Shown: positions 1 to 8,401 of the stretch, in pieces
Layout of the letters: each line of letters starts with the position of its first letter
How positions within the stretch are numbered: position 1 is the first letter of the stretch
NCBI GenBank assembly: GCA_017303455.1
Contig: JAFLBM010000022.1
Span: forward strand, 1 to 64,000
Length of the DNA: 64,000 nt
DNA from: Chitinophagales bacterium
Lineage (GTDB): Bacteria > Bacteroidota > Bacteroidia > Chitinophagales > Chitinophagaceae
Reading direction: 5' to 3'
Position numbers and translations under genes: made by a program
Notes under the pieces: model-generated
The model's input: the letters and a program-made list of their open reading frames with translations, nothing else
Told to the model about the DNA's origin: nothing
The model's database searches: none

Positions 1-1
1 G

Positions 2-1402
2 CGGGACCAATCACTCAACCGGGATTCTATTTATGATCGTCACGGTGGCGATTTCCAGGGCATCATTAATAAACTGGATTATTTAAAGGATCTCGGTGTT
101 ACCACGGTTTGGATGACCCCGGTGATCGAGAACGATATGCCGAACCGGACAGAACATGGCTATGCATTCACGAATCACTATAAGATCGAGCCCCGTTTTG
201 GTGGTGCAGCCATGTACAGGAAATTAAGTGATGAGCTGCATAAGAAAGGCATGAAGCTGATACAGGATGCCGTGTATAATCATGTGGGGCTTTATCATTT
301 CACCGTGCAGGACCCGCCGATGAAAGACTGGCTGCACCAATGGCCATCCTATACACAAACCAACTATAAAGACCAGGCATTGTTCGACCCTTATCATTCC
401 AACAGGGATCAAAGGCAAATGGCGGATGGATGGTTTACTACCCAGATGCCTGACATGAACCAGTCCAACCCGTTTGTTGCGAATTATATGATCCAGCATG
501 CCATCTGGAGTGTGGAAGAGTTTGGCGTGGATGGTTGGCGGATTGATACTTATATGTACAATGACCTCGCCTTTATGAATCGTTGTAACAAGGCACTGAT
601 GGACGAATATCCCAAACTGACCATGTTTGGAGAAACCTGGGTTCACGGGGTACCCAATCAGAGTTATTTCTGCGAGAACAATTACAATATTCCTTTCAAG
701 AGTAACCTGCAGGCTACAACAGATTTTCAAACATTATTCTACGGTATTCAGCCAGCGGTTAACGAAAACTTTGGCTGGACCGAGGGGGTGAATAAATTAT
801 ATACTACCACCGCCCAGGATTTCGTGTATAAAGACCCGATGCGCCAGGTAATTTTCTTAGGTAACCATGATTTGCCGAGATTTTTCTCTGTAATAGGTGA
901 GGATATGGCTAAATATAAAACTGCTTTATCCTGGTTACTTACGTTCCGTGGGGTGCCGCAGTTATATTACGGGGATGAAATTTGTATGACCGGGTTCACC
1001 AATCCCGATGGCTGGGTGCGCCTGGATTTTAAAGGAGGATGGCCCGCTGACAAAGAAAATAAGTTTACGAAAGAAGGACGTACAGCAAGAGAGAATGAAG
1101 CTTACGACCTGGTAAAGGCCTTAGCTAATTTCAGGAAGAAATCTTCGGCTATCAAAACCGGTAAACTGATGCAGTTCATCCCAAGAGATGGATTGTATAT
1201 CTATTTCAGGTATGACGAGGAACAGACCGTAATGGTAGTGATGAATACCGCCACAAAACCGATGAAACCGGATTGGGATATTTATGCAGAAAGAACAAAC
1301 GGCTTTACTAAAATGAAAAATGTAGTTACCGGCGAAATACAATCTTTTACCGGTTACGAGATACCGGCAAAAGATTGTGTTGTATTTGAATTACAGAAAT
1401 AG
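2..1402 (+). CDS. GH13 alpha-amylase/cyclomaltodextrinase-type glycosidase, 5' truncated
   Basis: This is the C-terminal part of a GH13 glycoside hydrolase acting on alpha-1,4-glucans; the frame is open to the left window edge, so the N terminus lies outside. The catalytic barrel is visible: nucleophile Asp in DGWRID (codon 544-546), acid/base Glu in FGETW (632-634) and the third Asp in NHDLPRF (869-871). The segment NHYKIEPRFGG is typical of the neopullulanase/cyclomaltodextrinase branch (SusA-like). After about codon 330 a small beta-domain follows, as in the Cyc-maltodextrinase C-terminal domain. It ends 4 bp before the convergent GLPGLI gene. With glgB nearby, a role in glycogen or starch breakdown is inferred; the exact substrate cannot be told. 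Confidence 0.9.
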   Translation, partial: RDQSLNRDSIYDRHGGDFQGIINKLDYLKDLGVTTVWMTPVIENDMPNRTEHGYAFTNHYKIEPRFGGAAMYRKLSDELHKKGMKLIQDAVYNHVGLYHFTVQDPPMKDWLHQWPSYTQTNYKDQALFDPYHSNRDQRQMADGWFTTQMPDMNQSNPFVANYMIQHAIWSVEEFGVDGWRIDTYMYNDLAFMNRCNKALMDEYPKLTMFGETWVHGVPNQSYFCENNYNIPFKSNLQATTDFQTLFYGIQPAVNENFGWTEGVNKLYTTTAQDFVYKDPMRQVIFLGNHDLPRFFSVIGEDMAKYKTALSWLLTFRGVPQLYYGDEICMTGFTNPDGWVRLDFKGGWPADKENKFTKEGRTARENEAYDLVKALANFRKKSSAIKTGKLMQFIPRDGLYIYFRYDEEQTVMVVMNTATKPMKPDWDIYAERTNGFTKMKNVVTGEIQSFTGYEIPAKDCVVFELQK

Positions 1403-1406
1403 ATAA

Positions 1407-2135
1407 CTATAGGAAAATATTCCAGATTGCCTGCTGGCCATAACTACCCCAGTCGGAAGTAACTTTTATTAAAGACTCCTGCAGTTCTTTTGCCACTTTC
1501 TTTTTTCCTTTTTGCGGGGCCGTAATGATATTGGTATTAACTCCGGTTACCTGCAGTTTGGTAGCGATCCAACTGGTGTACATGCGGGGGATCGTGATTC
1601 CGAGTATCATTCCCGGCAACCCATGAATACCCATCGGTCCGCCGCTAACAGTTATTTCGTCTGTATAAAAGGCAAATACATATACGCTGTCAAATATGAT
1701 CCCCGTGGCTTTGCGGCAGTTGAAGCCGGCGATCTCCCGGGTTTCATTAGGCGATATTTTCCAGTCGATCTTCATTAATGAATCACTGAGCAGGTAAGTA
1801 TTATCAAAAACAAATTTCGATTGAGCGAAAGTACCTGCTGCATAATCACTGTACCACAGGTTGTCTTCATCTTCCCCTCTTGACCAGGGTAGCTTATTCT
1901 TTTCATCCTTGCGGTCATACTTATACACCGCTTTATTATCATTAAAAGTGTACCGGTACCATGACGTAGAGAACTGGGGCATTTTGTCTTTGAACATTTC
2001 GGCCCAGATACCATCACCAAAACTTTTATGGTTATTGGTCCTTACTTCAAATTCGATCATGCCGCTGCTGATGAATTGCTGGGCAGAACAAGCAGTGCTG
2101 ATTAAAATAGCTGTAATGATGAATATTTTTTTCAT
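1407..2135 (-). CDS. GLPGLI family secreted protein
   Basis: A 242-residue secreted protein of the GLPGLI family, named for the motif seen here as GLPGMILGI near residue 170. It starts with a hydrophobic signal peptide (about residues 1-18, ending CSAQQ), which could be a lipobox or a plain signal peptide. The motif is preceded by the family's usual YAFYTDEI-like strand and IHGLPG turn. Its function is unknown. It lies 20 bp downstream of a barrel gene on the same strand, an arrangement common in Bacteroidota, so the two are probably co-transcribed and may act together at the outer membrane. That link is inferred from context. Confidence 0.88.
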   Translation of the reverse strand: MKKIFIITAILISTACSAQQFISSGMIEFEVRTNNHKSFGDGIWAEMFKDKMPQFSTSWYRYTFNDNKAVYKYDRKDEKNKLPWSRGEDEDNLWYSDYAAGTFAQSKFVFDNTYLLSDSLMKIDWKISPNETREIAGFNCRKATGIIFDSVYVFAFYTDEITVSGGPMGIHGLPGMILGITIPRMYTSWIATKLQVTGVNTNIITAPQKGKKKVAKELQESLIKVTSDWGSYGQQAIWNIFL

Positions 2136-2155
2136 ATGCTGAATGTCTTTATAGT

Positions 2156-4939
2156 TTAGAAACTGGCTGGCTTACCATTTTTTGAAATATTCCAGGTCAG
2201 CGTCAGCAACCAGAACCTCCTGAGTGTTGTGTAATAAGATTCTGTGAAATTATTACTGCTGAAGTTCCTGTTATAACCACGGTTCTGGTTCAGGATATCA
2301 TAGATGCCAAATTTCATTTCAAATGCATTCTCTTTTAAGAATCGCTTGGTGATAGAAGCATTCCAGGTAGTGAAACTGTTGTTGGCCGGGAACCGGGGAT
2401 CTTTCTGCCGGAGCTGCGTATTAGCGTCCGTGTTGAACTCAAATTTTTTCGGGAGTGTTATCCTCAATTCGGCCCATCCTTCTATTTGCCAGTAGTTGGC
2501 ATTTGCGGCAGTATTTACAGATGCTTTGGAATTGTTCCAGGTGATACTGGGGCTGAAGTAGAAATTAAATTTATTTTCCACGTAGCGGCTGGCATTCAGC
2601 CTAACACCATAACTGGTAACATTGGTAACATTTTTCGTGGTGATATTATCTCTTGTAATAAACCCTACATTCCGGTTTTTATTGAAAGTGGGGCCTGCAC
2701 CGAGGCGTACTTTACTGTTCTTTAGTTTGAAACCATAGTCACTGTAGAGGCTCAGGTTATAAACGCCATCTGCATTTACCGTTTGATAGGTTCTTACCCC
2801 GCTGGCTTTTATCGTATCAGATTGTACAAATGCATTTTCAGTCATCGTGAAATTGATGCTGGTCCAGAGATTTTTTTCCTGTAATACATTGTAGAAGTTA
2901 TAGCCTGCATTGATATTATGCCGGAAGGATTGCTTGAGATCAGGATTCCCGGAATAAACGTTCAGCGGGTCTGTATTTACACGGATCGGTTGCAATTGCT
3001 CCAGGGAGGGTGCCGTGGTGGAACCATTATAATTGAACCGGATGTTTTCGCTGGGTTTGATCTTATAGTTAAATGAAGCTCTTGGGAAAAAATTGGTGAA
3101 ATTGTAATTGGTTTTGGTGCTTTCTGTAATATTTTTTTGAATAAAATTGCTGAAACCTACCGAGGAGCCGAAAGAGATACTGTACTTCTTCTTATTGAGC
3201 CTGAAATTCAACCCGGGTGTATTGACCAGCCTGTTAAACTCGAAGGAGTTACTTAGTGTATCAATTTTCTCTTCGTATTTTCCGTTGATGTTTTTCTTAT
3301 TGGTGATCCTGTCATTCGTATTACCATTCCAGGCAAGTGAGTAACTGAGTTCCAGGTAAAAATCCTTGGCCAATGGTTCGGTATAGGCAATTTTGGTGGA
3401 AATGCCCCTGGCTTCATTATCCCGTATATTTAACTGGTCGGTTGTATCCCTCCTTAAAAGGACTCCCGCATCGTAATAATTATTCAACGAATACAACAGG
3501 CCTTCATTTTCAGACCGGCTCCAGTTGAAATCGGTATTGATCGAAATAGTGCGGGAGAGTTTTTTGAATTTATGTTTCCATAAAACGGAGGAGGTGAAAC
3601 TATTGTTATCCGAGTTATTATTACTGTTCCGCAGGCTGTTATTGATATTTTCAAGTGACTCATTTAAAGCTTCCGAGTATGACCGTGTTGTGCTCCGTGT
3701 CGTTTTATTATTTCCCTTTGCTGTCCATTTTAATGAGTTACTTGAATCAATATTAAAATCGAGGGTAAGATTGAGGGCATGTTTATTGGTGGAATTAAAA
3801 CTGCTGCTGTTACTGTTATTGAACCAGCTTGTATCTGGTAAGAACGTTTTTGAGAAAGTAGAATTATCGGCCTGGGCATTTACCTTACTGAATTTGTACC
3901 CGCTGTTGAAGCTTTGTTTCTGGTCTTTTCCAAACTTATCGCTGTAGTGCAAGCCGCCGCTCCAGTTTCTCGGGATGCCATTACGGCCGCCCCAGTAGTT
4001 ATCATCGCCATCGCCACTGTAGCTGATCCACATACCACCATCATCACTCATGCCGCTTTCCATGCCGTCCATACCACCGCCATAGTTTTGTGCGTCTTGC
4101 CAATCGAGGTTGGTCTGGCCGGTATTACTCATGATGCCATAAGCCGCCAGCTTACGTTTATTCTTAAAGGAGTTCAGCATGATGGCGTTGTTGTATTTAT
4201 CTTTTAATCCGCCGCCAGCTTCAATTTTTCCAAAATAACCTTTCTTCTGTTTCATCTTCAGGTTGATGGTCTTGTCCTTTACACCATCATCAATCCCGGT
4301 GAATTCCGCCTGGTCACTTTTCTTATCAAACACTTCCACTTCTTTCACCGCATCGGCCCGCAGGTTCTTGGTGGCAATACCAGGATCACTACCGAAAAAT
4401 TCTTCACCATCCACCAGTACTTTGGTCACCCGTTCTCCCATGGCAGTGATCTTTCCGTCTTTATCTACCTGGATACCGGGCAATCTTCTTAATAGCTCCT
4501 CTACATTAGCACCGGCTCTTACTTTAAAACTGTCGGCTGTATAAACGGTGGTATCACCCTTGATACGGATCGGGGAGCCGCTTTTGATGATCACTTCGGC
4601 CAGCAACTTGCTTTTGGGAGTGATGTAAACCTTTCCCAGGTCTACCGGGGCTCCGGCTTTAACCTCGAAATTGTCGAAGTAGTCACCCATATAAGGATGG
4701 GTGATCATCAGGATGAATTTACCTTCCTTCAGGTTGTTGATGGAAAAATTGCCTTCCTTATCAGAACGGGTAAAACGGACCAGTACGGAGTCTTTCTGGC
4801 GAAGCAAAGAGATCACCGCATTGGCAGGATTCTTTTTTTCTACTGAATCAGTAACTGTACCTTTAAGAGAAGAAGTTTGTGAATAGGAATTAATGGCTGC
4901 GGTTAAAAACAGCAATAAAAGTACAACCGGTTTTCTCAT
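2156..4939 (-). CDS. Outer-membrane beta-barrel protein with carboxypeptidase-like N-terminal domain (TonB-receptor-like)
   Basis: A 927-residue outer-membrane protein. Order: signal peptide (1-20), a carboxypeptidase-regulatory-like beta-sandwich (about 23-110, SLKGTVTDS...), a plug-like domain (about 115-230, with VEELLRRLPGIQVDKDGKI and DGEEFFGSDP), then a long beta-barrel rich in Asn/Ser/Tyr strands ending in an aromatic C-terminal strand. A Gly/Met/Asp-rich stretch near 282-330 is probably an extracellular loop. The architecture fits the OMP_b-brl_3 group rather than SusC, and no SusD partner is present. It is the first gene of a two-gene unit with the GLPGLI protein. It may take part in import of a ligand or in envelope remodelling; the substrate is unknown. 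The divergent 123-bp gap to glgB should hold promoters for both. Confidence 0.85.
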   Translation of the reverse strand: MRKPVVLLLLFLTAAINSYSQTSSLKGTVTDSVEKKNPANAVISLLRQKDSVLVRFTRSDKEGNFSINNLKEGKFILMITHPYMGDYFDNFEVKAGAPVDLGKVYITPKSKLLAEVIIKSGSPIRIKGDTTVYTADSFKVRAGANVEELLRRLPGIQVDKDGKITAMGERVTKVLVDGEEFFGSDPGIATKNLRADAVKEVEVFDKKSDQAEFTGIDDGVKDKTINLKMKQKKGYFGKIEAGGGLKDKYNNAIMLNSFKNKRKLAAYGIMSNTGQTNLDWQDAQNYGGGMDGMESGMSDDGGMWISYSGDGDDNYWGGRNGIPRNWSGGLHYSDKFGKDQKQSFNSGYKFSKVNAQADNSTFSKTFLPDTSWFNNSNSSSFNSTNKHALNLTLDFNIDSSNSLKWTAKGNNKTTRSTTRSYSEALNESLENINNSLRNSNNNSDNNSFTSSVLWKHKFKKLSRTISINTDFNWSRSENEGLLYSLNNYYDAGVLLRRDTTDQLNIRDNEARGISTKIAYTEPLAKDFYLELSYSLAWNGNTNDRITNKKNINGKYEEKIDTLSNSFEFNRLVNTPGLNFRLNKKKYSISFGSSVGFSNFIQKNITESTKTNYNFTNFFPRASFNYKIKPSENIRFNYNGSTTAPSLEQLQPIRVNTDPLNVYSGNPDLKQSFRHNINAGYNFYNVLQEKNLWTSINFTMTENAFVQSDTIKASGVRTYQTVNADGVYNLSLYSDYGFKLKNSKVRLGAGPTFNKNRNVGFITRDNITTKNVTNVTSYGVRLNASRYVENKFNFYFSPSITWNNSKASVNTAANANYWQIEGWAELRITLPKKFEFNTDANTQLRQKDPRFPANNSFTTWNASITKRFLKENAFEMKFGIYDILNQNRGYNRNFSSNNFTESYYTTLRRFWLLTLTWNISKNGKPASF

Positions 4940-5062
4940 GGCTAAATAGTGGTTGGTTGGTTAAGGTTCAACGGTTTCGGACGCTAAATTCATTTAAAAA
5001 AAGCATTAGCGGCTGACCATTCATGTAATTTTAAGTTAAAGCTCACCGAACGATAATGCCGT

Positions 5063-7108
5063 ATGACACAGAAAAGAAATAATTCCACAAAAGATAAAGC
5101 AGGTAAAGCCAAAATTGTGGCCCTGTCTAAGGCTGAAAAATCAAAACTGTTGAAAATGTCTGAAGCCCCTAAAAAATACGAGGACCTGAATTTTGTTGAT
5201 ACTTCACTTCCGGTCTGGAACTATTCTTTATTGACAGATGAAGATGTAACGAATTACCAGCAGGGCACCAATTACCAGCTCTATAAAAAATTCGGATCAC
5301 ATTCCATACAAGTGAATGGACGCTGGGGTATGTATTTCTGCGTCTGGGCACCGAATGCAACAGCTGTATCAGTAAAAGGTAATTTCAATCATTGGAAAAA
5401 TCATGAGTATGAACTACAGCCCCGTTGGGATAAAAGCGGTATCTGGGAAGGGTTTATTCCTGATTTTAAATTAGGCGAAGCTTATAAATATCATATCGTT
5501 GGTTTCGAAGGCCGGGAAACAGATAAAGGTGATCCCTTTGCCAATTTCTGGGAGAAGCGGCCACAAACAGCCAGCATCACCTGGGATATGTATTATGAAT
5601 GGAAAGATGATGCCTGGATGAAGAAAAGAAAAAAGCATAATGCACTGGATGCACCGTGGAGTGTTTATGAAGTACACCTGGCCAGTTGGCAACGGCCGGA
5701 TAAAAATGACGAAGAAACCTATAACACTTATGACCAGATCACGGAAAGGTTAGTTCCTTATGTGAAAGAACTGGGATTTACACACGTTGAATTAATGCCA
5801 GTTACAGAACATCCGTTTGATGGAAGCTGGGGTTATCAATGTACCGGTTTCTTTGCCGCCACTTCACGTTTTGGTGATCCGCAGGGGCTGATGAGATTGA
5901 TCGATGCCTTTCACCAGGAAGGTATCGGTGTGATACTGGACTGGGTGCCTTCGCATTTTCCATACGATGCACATGGCTTGTTCATGTTTGATGGTACGCA
6001 TACCTATGAGTATGCCGATATGCGCAAGGGATTTCATCCGGACTGGAACAGCTATATCTTCAATTATAAAAGGGGAGAAGTAAAATCATTCCTGATCAGC
6101 AGTGCAAGATTCTGGTTTGACCTGTTTCATATTGACGGCATAAGAGTAGATGCAGTAAGCTCCATGCTGAAATTGAATTATTCAAGAGAAGAAGGAGAGT
6201 GGGAGCCCAATGAATTTGGTGGCAATGGCAACCTCGAAGCCATAGCATTTATCAAAGACCTGAACGAAACCATCTTCCGTGATTTCCCGGATGTGCAAAC
6301 CATTGCTGAAGAAGCCACCGACTGGCCCGGGGTTTCTAAACCTACCTGGCAGGATGGGCTGGGCTTTGGTATGAAATGGATGATGGGCTGGATGCATGAT
6401 ACATTGGATTATTTTAAACTTGATCCATTGGTACGCCAGTTTCAGCAGGATAAGTTTTCATTCAGCATGATGTATTTCTATGATGAGAATTTTATGCTGC
6501 CGCTTAGTCATGATGAAGTGGTGCATGGCAAGAGCCCGATGCTGTATAAAATGCCGGGAGATGAATGGCAGAAATTTGCCAATCTCCGGTTGATGTACAC
6601 CTATATGTGGACACACCCGGGCGGAAGGCTCCTGTTTATGGGAGATGAGTTCGGGCAAACAACAGAATGGAATTATAAATCAGAACTGGACTGGGGCTTG
6701 TTACAATTCGATTGTCACCGGTTACTGAAAGATTGCGTAGCCGACCTGAATAAAGTTTTGAAAGATGAACCTGCACTTTTCTCCAACCAGTTCAGCCAGG
6801 ATGGATTTGAGTGGGTGGACCTGGATCACCGCCAGGAATCAGTGATGGTGTATCGCCGCAAAGGCAAGAAAAAAGCGGACGACCTGCTGGTGATCCTGAA
6901 CATGACACCCGTGGTGCGGAATGACTGGGCCATTGAGGTAAGTGGAAAGGCGTATAACGAAGAAATATTCAACAGCGACAAGACAATATACTGGGGCACA
7001 GGCAACGTTTACAACCCGGAGATCAGGTGTGAGTTGATTGACAAGGCTCAAAAAAAATACCGCCTTATCGTAAATTTACCAGCACTTGCTGGGATTATTC
7101 TGAAATAA
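5063..7108 (+). CDS. glgB: 1,4-alpha-glucan branching enzyme
   Basis: A cytoplasmic GH13 branching enzyme of 681 residues that makes the alpha-1,6 branches of glycogen. A Lys-rich N-terminal tail precedes the CBM48 domain (about 85-185; GMYFCVWAPNATAV). The catalytic barrel carries the nucleophile Asp363 in DGIRVDAVSSML, the Glu of IAEEATDWPG (about 416) and HDEVVHGKSPM. The all-beta C-terminal domain ends the protein. Length and motif order fit full-length GlgB. The start at 5063 precedes the conserved region by a family-plausible distance and there is no closer in-frame ATG with better support. No glgA, glgC or glgP is within the window, but the GH13 gene upstream suggests a shared glucan role. 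Confidence 0.96.
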   Translation: MTQKRNNSTKDKAGKAKIVALSKAEKSKLLKMSEAPKKYEDLNFVDTSLPVWNYSLLTDEDVTNYQQGTNYQLYKKFGSHSIQVNGRWGMYFCVWAPNATAVSVKGNFNHWKNHEYELQPRWDKSGIWEGFIPDFKLGEAYKYHIVGFEGRETDKGDPFANFWEKRPQTASITWDMYYEWKDDAWMKKRKKHNALDAPWSVYEVHLASWQRPDKNDEETYNTYDQITERLVPYVKELGFTHVELMPVTEHPFDGSWGYQCTGFFAATSRFGDPQGLMRLIDAFHQEGIGVILDWVPSHFPYDAHGLFMFDGTHTYEYADMRKGFHPDWNSYIFNYKRGEVKSFLISSARFWFDLFHIDGIRVDAVSSMLKLNYSREEGEWEPNEFGGNGNLEAIAFIKDLNETIFRDFPDVQTIAEEATDWPGVSKPTWQDGLGFGMKWMMGWMHDTLDYFKLDPLVRQFQQDKFSFSMMYFYDENFMLPLSHDEVVHGKSPMLYKMPGDEWQKFANLRLMYTYMWTHPGGRLLFMGDEFGQTTEWNYKSELDWGLLQFDCHRLLKDCVADLNKVLKDEPALFSNQFSQDGFEWVDLDHRQESVMVYRRKGKKKADDLLVILNMTPVVRNDWAIEVSGKAYNEEIFNSDKTIYWGTGNVYNPEIRCELIDKAQKKYRLIVNLPALAGIILK

Positions 7109-7153
7109 CTACTATTTTGGAATGATTATGGCTGATTAAAGGGTGGTTTTGAG

Positions 7154-7181
7154 GCGATTAGTAACTGTAAACCTGTAACTT
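7154..7181. repeat. Short array of degenerate 7-bp units (GTAACTN type)
   Basis: Four contiguous heptamers can be read: GCGATTA, GTAACTG, TAAACCT, GTAACTT. They lie in the gap between glgB and the TPR gene, ending 42 bp before the chosen TPR start. This is the weakest of five heptamer loci in the window and has no inverted partner. Confidence 0.45.
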
Positions 7182-7223
7182 GTGTTGCGTAACCAGAAAA
7201 ATATCCAATTAAAAGGGAACCCT

Positions 7224-8276
7224 ATGATCCGTAAAATCCTGTCCTTGTGCCTGGTGATGACCACTTACATGGCCTATTCACAGACTTCGGTCACCCAGAT
7301 GAACCTGCCCCCCGACAGCGCAGGCTATTTTTACCAAAAAGGTTTATTGGAAAAGCAAAACGGCAGGCGATTAGAATCGTTGAAAAATTTTGAGAAGGCC
7401 GTTAAGTATGATGCCAATAATAGGGAGATCGTATCGGAGATCGCATTGGCTTACCTGGACCTGCGCCGGTATAGTTTTGCGAGAGATGCGTTTAAAAAAT
7501 TACTGGAGTTGGGTGATCAGTCAGTAGCTGTTTACAAGCAACTGACCACTCTCTCTTACCAGTTGAAGCAGCATGATGATGTGATCAAGTATGCCACTAA
7601 ATTAAAAGAACTCGACCCTGCTGAGAAGGTTAACTTTTATATCGGGCGGATCCAATATGATCTTGACAATTATGGTGAGGCGATCAAATACCTGAACGAA
7701 GCAGCGAAGGAAGATGCAACCAACGCAGAGATACCTTATCTCATAGCGCATAGCTATGCAGATATGATGAACTATAAGCAGGCTATCCCTTATTTCCTGA
7801 AAGCGATTGAACTGGATCCTTCCAAAAATTACTGGATCTATGAACTGGGGCTGATCTATTATGCTATGCATGACGACAAGAATTCTTTGAAATATATCTT
7901 GCTGGCTGGTGAGAAAGGATACAAAAGAGATAATGATTACCTGGAGAACCTTGGTATCGCTTACCTGAACGTGGGTGATCTTGACCAGGGAGCCGCTATC
8001 ATGGGTGAAATATTAAAAAGAAAACCCAGCGACCTCAATATCCTGAATATGCTGGCAGAAGCTTATTATTATAAGGGAAAATACCAGCAGGCAATTGATT
8101 ACTGGGATAAAGTACTCGAATATGATAAAGCCAATGCTTCGGCTTTGTATATGATCGGGATGAGCTACCAGAAAAAAGGTGAGAAGGAAAAAGGCATGGC
8201 ACTTTGTGATAAAGCCATTGAACTTGACCCGAGCCTCGCATCACTGAAACAAAAGAAACAAATGATGGGATTTTAA
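7224..8276 (+). CDS. Secreted tetratricopeptide-repeat protein
   Basis: A TPR protein of about 350 residues. The reading frame opens at 7182, but the ATG at 7224 is preferred because it gives a clean signal peptide (MIRKILSLCLVMTTYMAYSQ) and follows an A/G-rich stretch (AAAAGGGAA). The mature part is made of about eight or nine 34-residue helical hairpins with TPR signatures such as W/L-G-Y-P positions in YYKGKYQQAIDYWDKVLEYD and YEDAIPYFLKAIELDP-like units. No enzymatic motif is present. It probably acts as a periplasmic or surface scaffold; the partner is unknown. It converges on argS, with a strong bidirectional terminator between them. Confidence 0.85.
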   Translation: MIRKILSLCLVMTTYMAYSQTSVTQMNLPPDSAGYFYQKGLLEKQNGRRLESLKNFEKAVKYDANNREIVSEIALAYLDLRRYSFARDAFKKLLELGDQSVAVYKQLTTLSYQLKQHDDVIKYATKLKELDPAEKVNFYIGRIQYDLDNYGEAIKYLNEAAKEDATNAEIPYLIAHSYADMMNYKQAIPYFLKAIELDPSKNYWIYELGLIYYAMHDDKNSLKYILLAGEKGYKRDNDYLENLGIAYLNVGDLDQGAAIMGEILKRKPSDLNILNMLAEAYYYKGKYQQAIDYWDKVLEYDKANASALYMIGMSYQKKGEKEKGMALCDKAIELDPSLASLKQKKQMMGF

Positions 8277-8399
8277 GGAGTCCTGAGCCGATAGTCTGTA
8301 GTCGTTAGTAAGAAATTTAAAAAGCAACCAGGTTCGGTTGCTTTTTAAATGCTATTTTATTCAAGACTCCCGACTATCGACTAACTACTCCCGACTCAT
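8276..8399. repeat. Inverted arrays of 7-bp NNNAGTC units flanking a hairpin
   Basis: Left arm, five contiguous heptamers: AGGAGTC, CTGAGCC, GATAGTC, TGTAGTC, GTTAGTA (8276-8310). Right arm, five units in the opposite orientation: GACTCCC, GACTATC, GACTAAC, TACTCCC, GACTCAT (8365-8399). On the minus strand the right arm also reads NNNAGTC. The arms start at the stop codon of the TPR gene and end 3 bp before that of argS, and they enclose a 14-bp hairpin. The whole convergent interval is therefore built from this structure. Confidence 0.75.
8316..8349. terminator. Bidirectional terminator between the TPR gene and argS
   Basis: A perfect 14-bp stem (TTTAAAAAGCAACC / GGTTGCTTTTTAAA) with a 6-nt loop. 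It has an A-run on one side and a T-run on the other, so it can serve both converging genes. Confidence 0.85.
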
Positions 8400-8401
8400 C
8401 A

